NCBI RefSeq assembly: GCF_900290275.1
Contig: NZ_LT985323.1
Span: 1,294,558-1,358,557 of the forward strand
Reading direction: 5' to 3'
Length of the DNA stretch: 64,000 bases
Source: Prevotella merdae
Lineage (GTDB): Bacteria > Bacteroidota > Bacteroidia > Bacteroidales > Bacteroidaceae
The position numbers and the translations under genes were made by a program. A model generated the notes under the pieces. That model saw only the letters and a list, made by a program, of their open reading frames with translations, was not told the origin of the DNA and did not search any database. Shown here piece after piece: positions 35,531 through 43,987 of the stretch. How positions within the stretch are numbered: the stretch's first letter is position 1; each line of letters opens with the position of its first letter.

Positions 35531-36818
35531 ATCTCCACACTGGCACCACCTTTATCACTAATCCTTTATGTTCGATGGTGCGCTGTTGGTTGAAGGTAAC
35601 GATGGTGCAGTTCTTACACCCAGTATATTCGGCTGCCGCCACGATGCCCTCAACCTCACGGCTTAGGTTGTTGTCGTCAAGTTGCCAGCAAACCTGGATG
35701 AGTTGGTCTACATGGTCGGCCCTCACAACGACGAAGTCGCACTCAACAGTCTCGTTGAAATAGAACACCTGGTCGTCTTCCGCAAGTTCTCTCTCCAACT
35801 TAGTATACACAATATTCTCAAGCGCCTTACCCTCGTCGTCGCTTTGTGGCAACAGTATAGCGTTGCGCATGGCAAAGTCGGCAATGTAGTATTTGGCAGG
35901 CGAGAGGTTCTGCTTAACTATCGATTGTGTATACTTAGGCACCTTACGCAGCAAGAAAATATTGCAAGCATAGTCGAGCCATAGATACAACGAGTCTTTA
36001 GAGACGCGCATGCCTTGCGACTTAAGCTCATTGTATATGTTGTTCACGCTTGTAGGCTTTGTTATATTGTTCATCACGCGCTTCAAAAAGTAGCGCACCA
36101 CCGAAGGCGAAGCCGATATGCCGTAATGTTCTATCATATCGCGGAACAACATAGTGTTGAAGTACGACTGCAGAATCTTTATCTTTTCGGTTGCCACATC
36201 GGTTAGCACCACTTGTGGGAAACCGCCCTCCTTACAGTAATTCTTAAACTCGCTTGCCAATACGGCTGCCCCTTCCTCCGTGTATTTGTTGGCCTTTACC
36301 TCCTTAAAGTCAAGGTATTCGTCAAAACTTAGAGGATACTCGCGATATTCGTCAGGCCATCCACGCAGCGCCGACGCCATTTCGCCAGACAGCATCTTTG
36401 CCGTGCTGCCTGTTACATAGATGTGCTTGCAGTAGTTCTTGAATACGCGCAGCACAAAGAGTTCCCATCCTTCTATCAGCTGTATCTCGTCAAAGAACAT
36501 ATATACGTCCTTTAACGATTGGGTTGGATACATCTCGCGGTAGGCTTGTAGAATCTCGTCGAAGTCGGATGTCTGCATTGATGCAAAACGCTCGTCGTCG
36601 AATCCGATATACAATATCTGCTCGGGCTTGACGTCGTTTTGGAGCAAGCGGTTGATGGTAAGACCAAGGAGCGACGACTTGCCACAACGACGTATACCCG
36701 TAACAGTAACGATGCTGTCCTTGTTGACAGGCAGTTGCTGCTTGCGTTCTTTTAAACTTAACGGAAACTCTTCCTGATGAAGAGCTATAACCGACTGAAA
36801 TATACTGCGTAGTTCCAT
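35499..36818 (-). CDS. AAA ATPase with DUF4143 domain
   Basis: 439 residues from the ATG at 36818 (MELRSIFQSV); an ATG 27 bp upstream falls close to the predicted transcription start. Walker A GIRRCGKSSLL at 41-51, Walker B VYMFFDEIQ, and TGSTAKML as sensor region, followed by the C-terminal DUF4143 domain (about 200-400). This is a common Bacteroidota family of unknown function, suspected of roles in defence or selfish elements. The last residues (RAESPNFA) and the TAG are encoded in the composite repeat. Four palindromic repeats lie in its promoter region. Confidence 0.85.
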   Translation of the reverse strand: MELRSIFQSVIALHQEEFPLSLKERKQQLPVNKDSIVTVTGIRRCGKSSLLGLTINRLLQNDVKPEQILYIGFDDERFASMQTSDFDEILQAYREMYPTQSLKDVYMFFDEIQLIEGWELFVLRVFKNYCKHIYVTGSTAKMLSGEMASALRGWPDEYREYPLSFDEYLDFKEVKANKYTEEGAAVLASEFKNYCKEGGFPQVVLTDVATEKIKILQSYFNTMLFRDMIEHYGISASPSVVRYFLKRVMNNITKPTSVNNIYNELKSQGMRVSKDSLYLWLDYACNIFLLRKVPKYTQSIVKQNLSPAKYYIADFAMRNAILLPQSDDEGKALENIVYTKLERELAEDDQVFYFNETVECDFVVVRADHVDQLIQVCWQLDDNNLSREVEGIVAAAEYTGCKNCTIVTFNQQRTIEHKGLVIKVVPVWRSMRAESPNFA

Positions 36819-36842
36819 ATTGCTCGTTGTTTTGTTCAACTG

Positions 36843-36850
36843 CAAAGATA
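36843..36850 (-). promoter_or_regulatory. Candidate -7 box of the DUF4143 ATPase gene
   Basis: TATCTTTG on the - strand, about 25 bp from the ATG; the -33 region falls in the first palindromic repeat (36856-36874). Confidence 0.5.
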
Positions 36851-36855
36851 GTGTA

Positions 36856-36976
36856 TTTCCTTCTGAAAAGGAAAGAAATGAGTAAAAGTTTCCTTCTCAG
36901 AAGGAAAGAAATGGGTAAAAGTTTCCTTTTCAGAAGGAAAGAAATGGGTAAAAGTTTCCTTTTCAGAAGGAAAGGG
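36856..36976. repeat. Four 33-bp repeats, each with a palindrome, in the ATPase promoter region
   Basis: TTTCC begins at 36856, 36889, 36922 and 36955, exactly every 33 bp. Each unit contains a near-perfect palindrome of the form TTTCCTTYTSARAAGGAAA followed by a conserved spacer (GAAATGGGTAAAAG) in the first three. The array lies just upstream of the TATCTTTG box. Remaining sequence to 37160 is AT-rich with nothing recognisable. Confidence 0.88.
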
Positions 36977-37160
36977 AGGGGTAATGAAGTGATATATGTG
37001 TAAATTGCGTTTGTCGGTGAGAAGTATGTATCACTCCAAGCTTATTATGATTTTTTTAGTTTGCTCCAAAAAGTTGCAAATGTGTCAGTATTCATGTATT
37101 TTTATTGTGGCGTAGTTTAGTATTGAAGTTGTAAGGTGTCAGTAGAGTAGATAAAAATAG

Positions 37161-37205
37161 TAAGGGTGTATCAAAACGTAATAATTGCGTTTTGATACAC
37201 CCTTA
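37161..37205 (-). terminator. Terminator of hpt-adk
   Basis: 18-bp perfect inverted repeat (37161-37178 with 37188-37205, TAAGGGTGTATCAAAACG) with a 9-nt loop, 25 bp past adk. On the - strand a T-containing run follows (CTATTTTTATC). Confidence 0.85.
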
Positions 37206-37230
37206 TATGTTGTAATTCTGTTTAAATAGC

Positions 37231-37803
37231 TTATAGAGCGTCAATAACCGAGCAGATGTCGCCGAAGATGCGGTCGAGCTCGCCGAGGCCATTTATGTGG
37301 TGGTGGATACCCTCGCCCTTGTACCACTCGATAAGCGGAGCGGTCTGGTTGTGGTAAACGTCGAGGCGCTTCTTGATTGTCTCTGCATTGTCGTCAGAGC
37401 GGCCGCTCTGCTGACCACGCTTGATAAGACGTGTCATAAGCTCTTCCTCAGGAACGTCAAGCTCTATCATAGCTGCTACCTTATGACCACGCTCTGCAAG
37501 CATCTGCTTAAGAGCCTCTGCTTGTGGGATAGTGCGGGGGAATCCGTCGAAGATAACACCCTTGTGTTCCTTGCCAAAGCTGTCGTAAACGCTAGCGAGG
37601 ATGTTTACCATAAGGTCATCAGGTATGAGCTGACCATTGTCTATAAAGCCCTTGGCTGTCTTGCCAAGTTCTGTTCCGTTCTTGATTTCGTTGCGTAGAA
37701 CGTCACCTGTTGAGATGTGGTTGAAGCCATACTTCTCAATCATAAGGTCGCTCTGTGTGCCCTTGCCTGAACCTGGGGCACCGAAAATAACGATGTTCTT
37801 CAT
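37231..37803 (-). CDS. adk: Adenylate kinase
   Basis: 190 residues, the short-LID length. P-loop GAPGSGKGTQ at 7-16, AMP-binding STGDVLRNE and GFPRTIPQAEAL, and the LID region LIKRGQQSGRSDDNAETIKKRLDVY with catalytic Arg residues. Interconverts ATP + AMP with 2 ADP. Seventy-nine bases downstream of hpt on the same strand. Confidence 0.96.
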   Translation of the reverse strand: MKNIVIFGAPGSGKGTQSDLMIEKYGFNHISTGDVLRNEIKNGTELGKTAKGFIDNGQLIPDDLMVNILASVYDSFGKEHKGVIFDGFPRTIPQAEALKQMLAERGHKVAAMIELDVPEEELMTRLIKRGQQSGRSDDNAETIKKRLDVYHNQTAPLIEWYKGEGIHHHINGLGELDRIFGDICSVIDAL

Positions 37804-37882
37804 CTTTTTACTTAAGAAATATAATTATTGTAATGATTTATTTGTTGCGTTATGTTGCTTTTAAAGTCTTGTTTGAGAGGCT

Positions 37883-38422
37883 TTATTCCTCCACCACGGT
37901 GTATATGTCTCTGAGGTTGCGACCCTGCTGGTCGTAGTCGAGACCATAGCCGAGGATGAAGTCGTTAGGTATCTCAATTGCCACGTACTTGATGTCGAGC
38001 GGAACCTTGACACATTCGGGTTTTAACAGCAGAGTGCATATTTGTATATCGGCAGGTTCCTGTTCGTGTAGAGTGTCGAGGAGTGCCTTCATTGTGAGTC
38101 CCGACTCAACGATGTCTTCCACAATAATTACGGTACGTCCCTTAATGTCCTCGTTTAGTCCGAGCAACTGCTTTACTTTGCCCGTAGACGATGTGCCCTC
38201 GTACGAAGCCATCTTTACGAATGATATCTCGCATGGGATATTAATCATACGCATTAGGTCGGCTGCAAATACGAAGGAACCGTTCAGCATGGCAAGCAAT
38301 AATGGATTCTTGTCTGCCATGTCGGTATTTATGCGGTCGGCTACTGCCTTGACACGTTCTAAAATCTGTGCCTCTGGGATAGAAGTCTTGAATGTCTTGT
38401 CCTTGATTTTTATAATGCTCAT
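37883..38422 (-). CDS. hpt: Hypoxanthine phosphoribosyltransferase
   Basis: 179 residues. PRPP-binding loop TVIIVEDIVESGLTMKALL, the flexible-loop region VKMASYEGTSSTGKVKQ and a C-terminal GYGLDYDQQGRNLRDI. Converts hypoxanthine (and guanine) with PRPP to the nucleotide, feeding purine salvage next to adenylate kinase. Its promoter is at 38448-38479. Confidence 0.94.
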   Translation of the reverse strand: MSIIKIKDKTFKTSIPEAQILERVKAVADRINTDMADKNPLLLAMLNGSFVFAADLMRMINIPCEISFVKMASYEGTSSTGKVKQLLGLNEDIKGRTVIIVEDIVESGLTMKALLDTLHEQEPADIQICTLLLKPECVKVPLDIKYVAIEIPNDFILGYGLDYDQQGRNLRDIYTVVEE

Positions 38423-38447
38423 AAGTAACAGGCTTTTAAATTAGTTG

Positions 38448-38479
38448 CAAAGTTACTCAATCTTGTAAAATGTCGCAAA
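38448..38479 (-). promoter_or_regulatory. Promoter of hpt-adk
   Basis: TTTG, 20 bp, TAACTTTG on the - strand. Confidence 0.6.
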
Positions 38480-38512
38480 AATAAAGAGATAAAAATAGTA
38501 TGCAGTGGCAAA

Positions 38513-38980
38513 TTAAGGTGCTTTAAGCATCATAATGCCCACATCGCTCACTCCTGGCAATATCTCTCGTTTCATGTCGTGGCGTATGCGTACATGTATG
38601 GAGTCGCCTTGCTGTAATTGTATCGGACTCATGTCAAAGATATATTGGTGGTAGCTTATGCCCTTTCCTGCAGCGTTGCCACGTCGGTCGGTAAGGGGGC
38701 AGTTGAGTGTGTCGAGCCTAACCTCATTGCGTGGATATATATGGCGTTCCACTATCAGGGTGATTGAGACAAATGGATAGTCGTCGACTACACGAAGTTC
38801 AAGTCTTGACTGATAAGTAGATGCTTGGCTCACCGGAGGTACCTCAAACAGTAAAGTGTCGTTCTTCTCCCATCCGGCAACAGGTGTATGCATAAATTTG
38901 TCGTACACTAAGTGCCGATTGCAGGCAGCGAGCACCAGTAGTGTCGCTGCCGCTATGATTATGGCAAGAGATTTTCTCAT
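38513..38980 (-). CDS. gldH: Gliding motility-type lipoprotein GldH
   Basis: 155 residues. Lipoprotein signal ending VLAAC (Cys20), then the GldH-like pattern HLVYDKFMHTPVAGWEKNDTLLFEV and YHQYIFDMSPIQLQQGDSIHVRIRHDM near the end. GldH is an envelope lipoprotein named from gliding Bacteroidota, and is common in non-gliding relatives. Its ATG overlaps the ricT stop (TAATG), so it is the last gene of the metF-holB-ricT-gldH operon. Confidence 0.85.
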   Translation of the reverse strand: MRKSLAIIIAAATLLVLAACNRHLVYDKFMHTPVAGWEKNDTLLFEVPPVSQASTYQSRLELRVVDDYPFVSITLIVERHIYPRNEVRLDTLNCPLTDRRGNAAGKGISYHQYIFDMSPIQLQQGDSIHVRIRHDMKREILPGVSDVGIMMLKAP

Positions 38981-40332
38981 TACTGTTGTAGTTCGGCGTT
39001 ATTCGTTTTTTTGTTAGCAACAGCTTGTGGCTTGGGTTGGCGCTGTGGACGGTTGTCTTTGCGCTGTTGAGGTTTACCCTCTTTTGGCTGCGGTTGCTGT
39101 TGCTGCTTGGCATCCTTGGGTTGTTGCAGCTGCTGTTGTTGCTTACCTTCTTTAGTTTGCTGCTGTGGCTTGGCATCCTTTGGCTGTTGTTGCTGCTGCT
39201 TGGCATCCTTAGGTTGCTGTGGTTTCTTGCCTTGTGGCTTCTTCTTTTTCTTCTTAGTCTTGTCGAATCGGCTTATGTCTGCGTCGGCAAGTAGGTCGGC
39301 AGGACGTTTAGTTTCCTTTGTCTTACCATCTTCGGTGAGCGATTCAGGTTTCTCGCCACGTTTGTTCATCTCGATGATGGCACGTGCGCGTTCGGCTGTA
39401 ATTGTCTCAAGATTTGCGGCAACACCCTTACCAGTAGAGTAGGTGACGAGTCCAGCAAGTATATCCGATTTGAAGAGATAGTAATCGCTGTCGATGGTCT
39501 GCAACACTACGTCGCGTGAAGGCATCTTTCGACCAGCCTCTACATAGTCGTCAACCTCGTAGTTGAGGCAGCACTTAAGTTTGGCGCACATACCGGCAAG
39601 CTTCTGTGGATTGAGTGATATGTCCTGTATACGTGCAGCGTTGGTGCTTACGCTTACAAAGTTCTTCATCCATGTGGCACAGCAAAGTTCGCGCCCGCAA
39701 GGTCCGGTTCCTCCTATGCGTCCTGCTTCTTGGCGTGCGCCTATCTGTTTCATTTCTATTCGTACATGGAATGTGTCGGCAAGCACCTTGATGAGTTGGC
39801 GGAAATCGACACGTTCGTCAGCTATGTAATAGAATATAGCCTTGTTTCCGTCGCCCTGATATTCCACATCGCCAATTTTCATCTGTAGTCCAAGGTCCTT
39901 GGCTATCTGTCGGCTCTGAATCATAGTGCCATGTTCGCGGCTCTTGGCCTCATGGTATTTGTCCATGTCCACGGGTTTGGCTATGCGGTATACGCGTTTG
40001 ATGTCGTCGGCCGACTTGAGGTTTGCCTTTTTTACTTGCAGCTTGACAAGGCGTCCGGTAAGTGTTACAGTGCCTATGTCGTGACCAGGACTTGCCTCTA
40101 CTGCCACGATGTCGCCTTTGCGTAGGTCTAGGTGATTGACGTTATGATAGTATCCCTTGCGTGTGTTTTTGAACTGCACCTCAACGAGGTCGGTGTCCTC
40201 CTCGTTGCCAGGTACATCATACAGCCAGTCGTATGTGTTGAGCTGCATGTTCTGGCGTCCACAACCATTGTGGTTTAAACCACGGTCGCAGCCACGGGAT
40301 ATTTTGAATTGCATGTCTTTGAAATCTTTCAT
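38980..40332 (-). CDS. ricT: RicT-like PSP1 domain protein with Q/K-rich tail
   Basis: 450 residues. The PSP1 core has the Cys-rich signature GRELCCATWMKNF...MCAKLKCCLNYE and CDRGLNHNGCGR near the N-terminus, matching RicT/YaaT proteins that bind Fe-S clusters and, in Bacillus, act with RicA/RicF in RNA maturation. The last 115 or so residues (from about 335) are low-complexity: a Lys run (KTKKKKKKPQGKK) then Gln-rich repeats with PKDAKQQQQ and KEGKPQQ units. Overlaps holB by 4 bp (ATGA) and gldH by 1 bp. Confidence 0.88.
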   Translation of the reverse strand: MKDFKDMQFKISRGCDRGLNHNGCGRQNMQLNTYDWLYDVPGNEEDTDLVEVQFKNTRKGYYHNVNHLDLRKGDIVAVEASPGHDIGTVTLTGRLVKLQVKKANLKSADDIKRVYRIAKPVDMDKYHEAKSREHGTMIQSRQIAKDLGLQMKIGDVEYQGDGNKAIFYYIADERVDFRQLIKVLADTFHVRIEMKQIGARQEAGRIGGTGPCGRELCCATWMKNFVSVSTNAARIQDISLNPQKLAGMCAKLKCCLNYEVDDYVEAGRKMPSRDVVLQTIDSDYYLFKSDILAGLVTYSTGKGVAANLETITAERARAIIEMNKRGEKPESLTEDGKTKETKRPADLLADADISRFDKTKKKKKKPQGKKPQQPKDAKQQQQQPKDAKPQQQTKEGKQQQQLQQPKDAKQQQQPQPKEGKPQQRKDNRPQRQPKPQAVANKKTNNAELQQ

Positions 40333-41429
40333 TTCTTTCTCGTGATTAATATGATGGTCTGCATGGCAATATCGAAGAACACCATCTTAGAGTTGGCGTT
40401 TTGCGATATGTCGCGCAGTGCGTGTTCAAACATTTCTGTCATTTCGATGACGTTGTACTCGTTTATGAATGGGGCGAAGCGTTTGGCGAAGTTTTCTTCG
40501 TCGTGCGTCATATAGCTCAGTTCGGGGCAGTGGAAGTTGTACATAAAACTTTCGCGCACCATTCGGTTGCAATATACTATCATTCGTTTTTGCTTCTCTC
40601 TGCCGAAGGCTGCAATACTTTCACTCCATTTTTTTAGTTCCTTAACACGCTTGCTGTATGCAAGTCGCATAAGCATGGTGAATAGGTCGAAGAACATATG
40701 GTTCTCGTTGCCAGCGCTAAGTGTGTCGAGTGCTTGTGTCCATGAGCCTGCGGATATGCGTGCTATACGTTGGGCAGTGTCGTCATCAAGTCCGCGTTGT
40801 TGGATAAGAGCAGTGCGGATGTCTTCTTCGGATATGCGTTTAAAGTCGAAGCGTTGTGTACGGCTGCGTATGGTTTCAAGTAGTCGGCCAGGATCTTCGC
40901 TTACCATGATGAAGACCGTTTGCTCTGGTGGCTCCTCAAGAAGCTTTAACAGTTTGTTAGCGCTAGCAAGGTTCATGCGTTCGGGCAACCAAATGATGCA
41001 AATCTTATATCCCCCCTGACTCGACTTTATGGCTAATCGGCGCGATAGACGGTCGCTTTCGGCAGCAGTGATTATCGCTTGCTGGTTTTCAGCATCCATC
41101 TGTGTCATCCATTGTTCAAGGGTGAAGTAGGGACCTTGCATTAGAAGGTCGTGCCACTCAGAAGCGTAGTCGTCACTTGTGGGTTGATGTTCAGCCCCCA
41201 TGTTAGGTTTCTTTATGGTGGGGAAGGAGAAGTGTAGGTCGGGATGCCCCCATTGGCGTAACAATCGACTGTGTCCTAACAGTTCTGATGCAAACGCAAG
41301 TGCAAGCGCCATCTTGCCGCAGCCCGCAGGACCGCAGAAGAGCATGGCGTGGGGTACGCGTCCCTCTGTGATGAGTTGGCGTAGCTGGTGTTTGGCGTTT
41401 TGCTGACCTATTACTTCTTCAAATTGCAT
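40329..41429 (-). CDS. holB: DNA polymerase III subunit delta'
   Basis: 366 residues from the ATG at 41429 (MQFEEVIGQQNAKHQLRQ), the usual family start; an in-frame ATG 48 bp upstream would overlap metF. AAA+ clamp-loader features: GPAGCGKMALALAFA (P-loop), KICIIWLPERMNLASANKLLKLLEEPPEQTVFIMV (Walker B/sensor 1 region), SRTQRFDFKRI. Loads the sliding clamp with gamma/tau and delta. Twenty-two bases downstream of metF and overlapping ricT. Confidence 0.9.
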   Translation of the reverse strand: MQFEEVIGQQNAKHQLRQLITEGRVPHAMLFCGPAGCGKMALALAFASELLGHSRLLRQWGHPDLHFSFPTIKKPNMGAEHQPTSDDYASEWHDLLMQGPYFTLEQWMTQMDAENQQAIITAAESDRLSRRLAIKSSQGGYKICIIWLPERMNLASANKLLKLLEEPPEQTVFIMVSEDPGRLLETIRSRTQRFDFKRISEEDIRTALIQQRGLDDDTAQRIARISAGSWTQALDTLSAGNENHMFFDLFTMLMRLAYSKRVKELKKWSESIAAFGREKQKRMIVYCNRMVRESFMYNFHCPELSYMTHDEENFAKRFAPFINEYNVIEMTEMFEHALRDISQNANSKMVFFDIAMQTIILITRKK

Positions 41430-41451
41430 TACTTTTTTGTTTATTTTTTGT

Positions 41452-42420
41452 TTAGAGCAGTCGTTTTGCCACTTCACGCACAGAATCGACAGCCGATACT
41501 GTATAGAAGTGAATGTTGCTTACGCCTGCTGCATATAGTTGACGACACTGTTCGGTTGTCCATTCAATGCCCAATTGACGAGCGTCGTCATCTGTCTTGC
41601 ACTTTAATACCTCCTGAGCCAATTCTTGTGGGAGGTCGCAGTGGAATGTCTTTGGCACAACGGTGAGTTGCGACAGTTTGGCAAATGGCTTAATGCCTGG
41701 AACTATAGGAATTGTAATACCCATCTGGCGAGCTTTAGCCACAAAGTCGAAATACTTCTGGTTGTCGTAGAACAGTTGTGTAACTGCATATCCGGCACCA
41801 AGGTCTTGCTTTTGCTTGAGATATTCCATGTCCATCTCGATGTTTGGAGCCTCCTCGTGCTTCTCTGGGTAACAAGCTACGCCAAAGGCAAATTTCTTTC
41901 CGGGTTTCTTGATAGGTGTGCCGTCATAGAAGAATCCATCGTTGAAGCGGTTTACCTGCTCTATAAGTTCGGTGGTGTGGGTATGGCCACCCTCAACAGG
42001 AATGAAGCGACTGTCTTCCTTAGCCTTGTCTCCACGAAGCAACAGCAGATTCTCTATGCCGAGAAACTGTAGGTCTATTAGTTCGTATTCAATGTCTTCG
42101 GCGCTTGCTCCGCTGCATATTACGTGCGGAATGACAGGAACGCCAAACTCCTGCTGTATTGCTGACGCCACAGCCACTGTTCCGGGACGGCGACGCACAC
42201 GCAACCTTTTAAACTTGCCGTCTTCTATCTCTCGGTAGACAAATTCGCTGTGATGCGTGGTGATGTTGATGTAAGCAGGATCGAAGTCCTTAAACTTTTC
42301 TATAGTTGAAAACAATCTTTCTGTGCCTGTGCCTTTAAGCGGTGGCAGAACCTCAAACGAGAAGTGCTTCTTCCCGTCGCCGGCGGTAAGTATTTCGGCT
42401 ATGTTCATCTTTTGGTACAT
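41452..42420 (-). CDS. metF: Methylenetetrahydrofolate reductase
   Basis: 322 residues. FAD-dependent TIM-barrel enzyme producing 5-methyl-THF for methionine synthesis. Family motifs: FSFEVLPPLKG at the N-terminus, NITTHHSEFVYRE, NLLLLRGD (NADH/FAD site), and the barrel end AVTQLFYDNQKYFDFV with GIKPFAKLSQL. The ATG at 42408 (MNIAEIL) is an equally possible start. First gene of the metF-holB-ricT-gldH operon, driven by the promoter at 42435-42467. Confidence 0.94.
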   Translation of the reverse strand: MYQKMNIAEILTAGDGKKHFSFEVLPPLKGTGTERLFSTIEKFKDFDPAYINITTHHSEFVYREIEDGKFKRLRVRRRPGTVAVASAIQQEFGVPVIPHVICSGASAEDIEYELIDLQFLGIENLLLLRGDKAKEDSRFIPVEGGHTHTTELIEQVNRFNDGFFYDGTPIKKPGKKFAFGVACYPEKHEEAPNIEMDMEYLKQKQDLGAGYAVTQLFYDNQKYFDFVAKARQMGITIPIVPGIKPFAKLSQLTVVPKTFHCDLPQELAQEVLKCKTDDDARQLGIEWTTEQCRQLYAAGVSNIHFYTVSAVDSVREVAKRLL

Positions 42421-42434
42421 TTATATAATGTATG

Positions 42435-42467
42435 CAAAGATACTGAAAATCTTGCACAAAATACAAA
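42435..42467 (-). promoter_or_regulatory. Promoter of the metF operon
   Basis: TTTG, 21 bp, TATCTTTG on the - strand; leader of about 10 nt. Confidence 0.55.
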
Positions 42468-42494
42468 AAGGGCAACAAGATTTTCTTGTTGTCC
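42465..42494 (-). terminator. Terminator of asnS
   Basis: 11-bp stem (42470-42480 with 42484-42494, one G-U pair), loop of 3, followed on the - strand by TTTTTGTATTTTG. Overlaps the -33 region of the metF promoter. Confidence 0.85.
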
Positions 42495-42531
42495 TTCATT
42501 ATTAGTTTGTCTATCAAGACTTTCGTACAAT

Positions 42532-43959
42532 TTAAAACTCAGCCGACTTAGGTGTACGTGGGAACGGAATGACGTCGCGGATGTTCTGCATACCAGTTAC
42601 GAAGAGGATAAGACGCTCGAAACCGAGACCGAAACCAGCATGTGGGCATGAACCATATTTGCGGGTGTCGAGGTACCAGCTCATATCCTTCATAGGAATG
42701 TTACGCTCTTCTATCTCGTTCATAAGTTTGTCGTAGCTTTCCTCACGAACAGAACCGCCAATGATTTCGCCAATCTGCGGGAACAATACGTCGGTGCCTT
42801 GAACGGTTGCGCCACTCTTGCCTCCAAATCCAGATTCCTCAGCATCTATCTTCATATAGAAGGCCTTGATAGCCTTAGGATAGTTGGTCATGATAACTGG
42901 CTTCTTGAAGTATTCCTCAACGAGGAAGCGCTCGTGTTCTGAGGCTAGATCGTCGCCCCACTCGCATGGGAACTCAAACTTCTTGCCTTTCTTTATAGCT
43001 TCCTGGAGTATGCGTATGCCCTCGGTATAAGGCAGATGCACGAACTCAGAGTTGAGCACACCTTTAAGACGCTCAATAAGACCCTTGTCAATCATCTTAT
43101 TAAGGAATTCGAGATCGTCCTTGCAGTGCTCCAAAGCCCAACGGATGCAGTACTTGATGAAGTCTTCTTCTAGTTCCATAAGACCAGCAAGGTCGAGGAA
43201 AGCAACTTCAGGTTCTACCATCCAGAACTCTGCCAAGTGACGTGGAGTGTTAGAGTTCTCTGCACGGAATGTAGGACCGAAGGTATATATTGCGCCAAGA
43301 GCTGTGGCGCCCAACTCGCCTTCAAGCTGACCTGATACTGTTAGTGAAGTCTGCTTTCCAAAGAAGTCGTCAGAGTAGTCTATCTTGCCATCCTCTGTCT
43401 TCTTGAGGTTGTAGAGGTTCTTTGTTGTAACCTGGAACATCTGTCCTGCACCCTCGCAGTCGCTTGCAGTGATAAGCGGAGTATTGAAGTAGAAGTAGCC
43501 GTGCTCGTGGAAATAAGTGTGGATGGCCATAGCCATATTGTGACGTATGCGCATAACGGCACCGAAGGTATTGGTGCGAAGACGCAAGTGAGCATACTGA
43601 CGCATATACTCAAAGGTCTGACCTTTCTTCTGCATAGGATAGTCGTTGCCACACAGACCATAGATTTCAATGCTGTCGCACTGAATCTCAGATGTCTGTC
43701 CATTGCCCTGGCTCTCTACAAGAGTACCAACAGCGCTTATGCAAGCGCCTGTGGTGATTTGCTTGAGCATATCAGCGTCAAACTTTGTAGGGTCAACAAC
43801 AATCTGTATGTTCTTTATTGTCGAGCCGTCGTTGAGTGCAATGAAGTCGACAGCCTTAGAGCTGCGATGGGTACGAACCCATCCCTTCACATTGATTTTG
43901 CTTCCGAAGTCGGTGCTACTAAGAGCATCTACAACTTTGGTTCTCTTAAGTGTTTCCAT
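42532..43959 (-). CDS. asnS: Asparaginyl-tRNA synthetase
   Basis: 475 residues. N-terminal OB-fold anticodon-binding domain ([23 protein letters not shown]), then class II catalytic domain with motif 2 [25 protein letters not shown] and motif 3 [15 protein letters not shown]. Charges tRNA-Asn directly. Twenty-eight bases after the pseudouridine synthase gene, co-transcribed. Confidence 0.96.
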   Translation of the reverse strand: METLKRTKVVDALSSTDFGSKINVKGWVRTHRSSKAVDFIALNDGSTIKNIQIVVDPTKFDADMLKQITTGACISAVGTLVESQGNGQTSEIQCDSIEIYGLCGNDYPMQKKGQTFEYMRQYAHLRLRTNTFGAVMRIRHNMAMAIHTYFHEHGYFYFNTPLITASDCEGAGQMFQVTTKNLYNLKKTEDGKIDYSDDFFGKQTSLTVSGQLEGELGATALGAIYTFGPTFRAENSNTPRHLAEFWMVEPEVAFLDLAGLMELEEDFIKYCIRWALEHCKDDLEFLNKMIDKGLIERLKGVLNSEFVHLPYTEGIRILQEAIKKGKKFEFPCEWGDDLASEHERFLVEEYFKKPVIMTNYPKAIKAFYMKIDAEESGFGGKSGATVQGTDVLFPQIGEIIGGSVREESYDKLMNEIEERNIPMKDMSWYLDTRKYGSCPHAGFGLGFERLILFVTGMQNIRDVIPFPRTPKSAEF

Positions 43960-43987
43960 TATAAATTAAACATTACACTATTATATA

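Noticed and set aside
36856..36976. CRISPR array
   Set aside because: The spacer between palindromes is constant rather than unique, only four units are present, and no cas genes are near.
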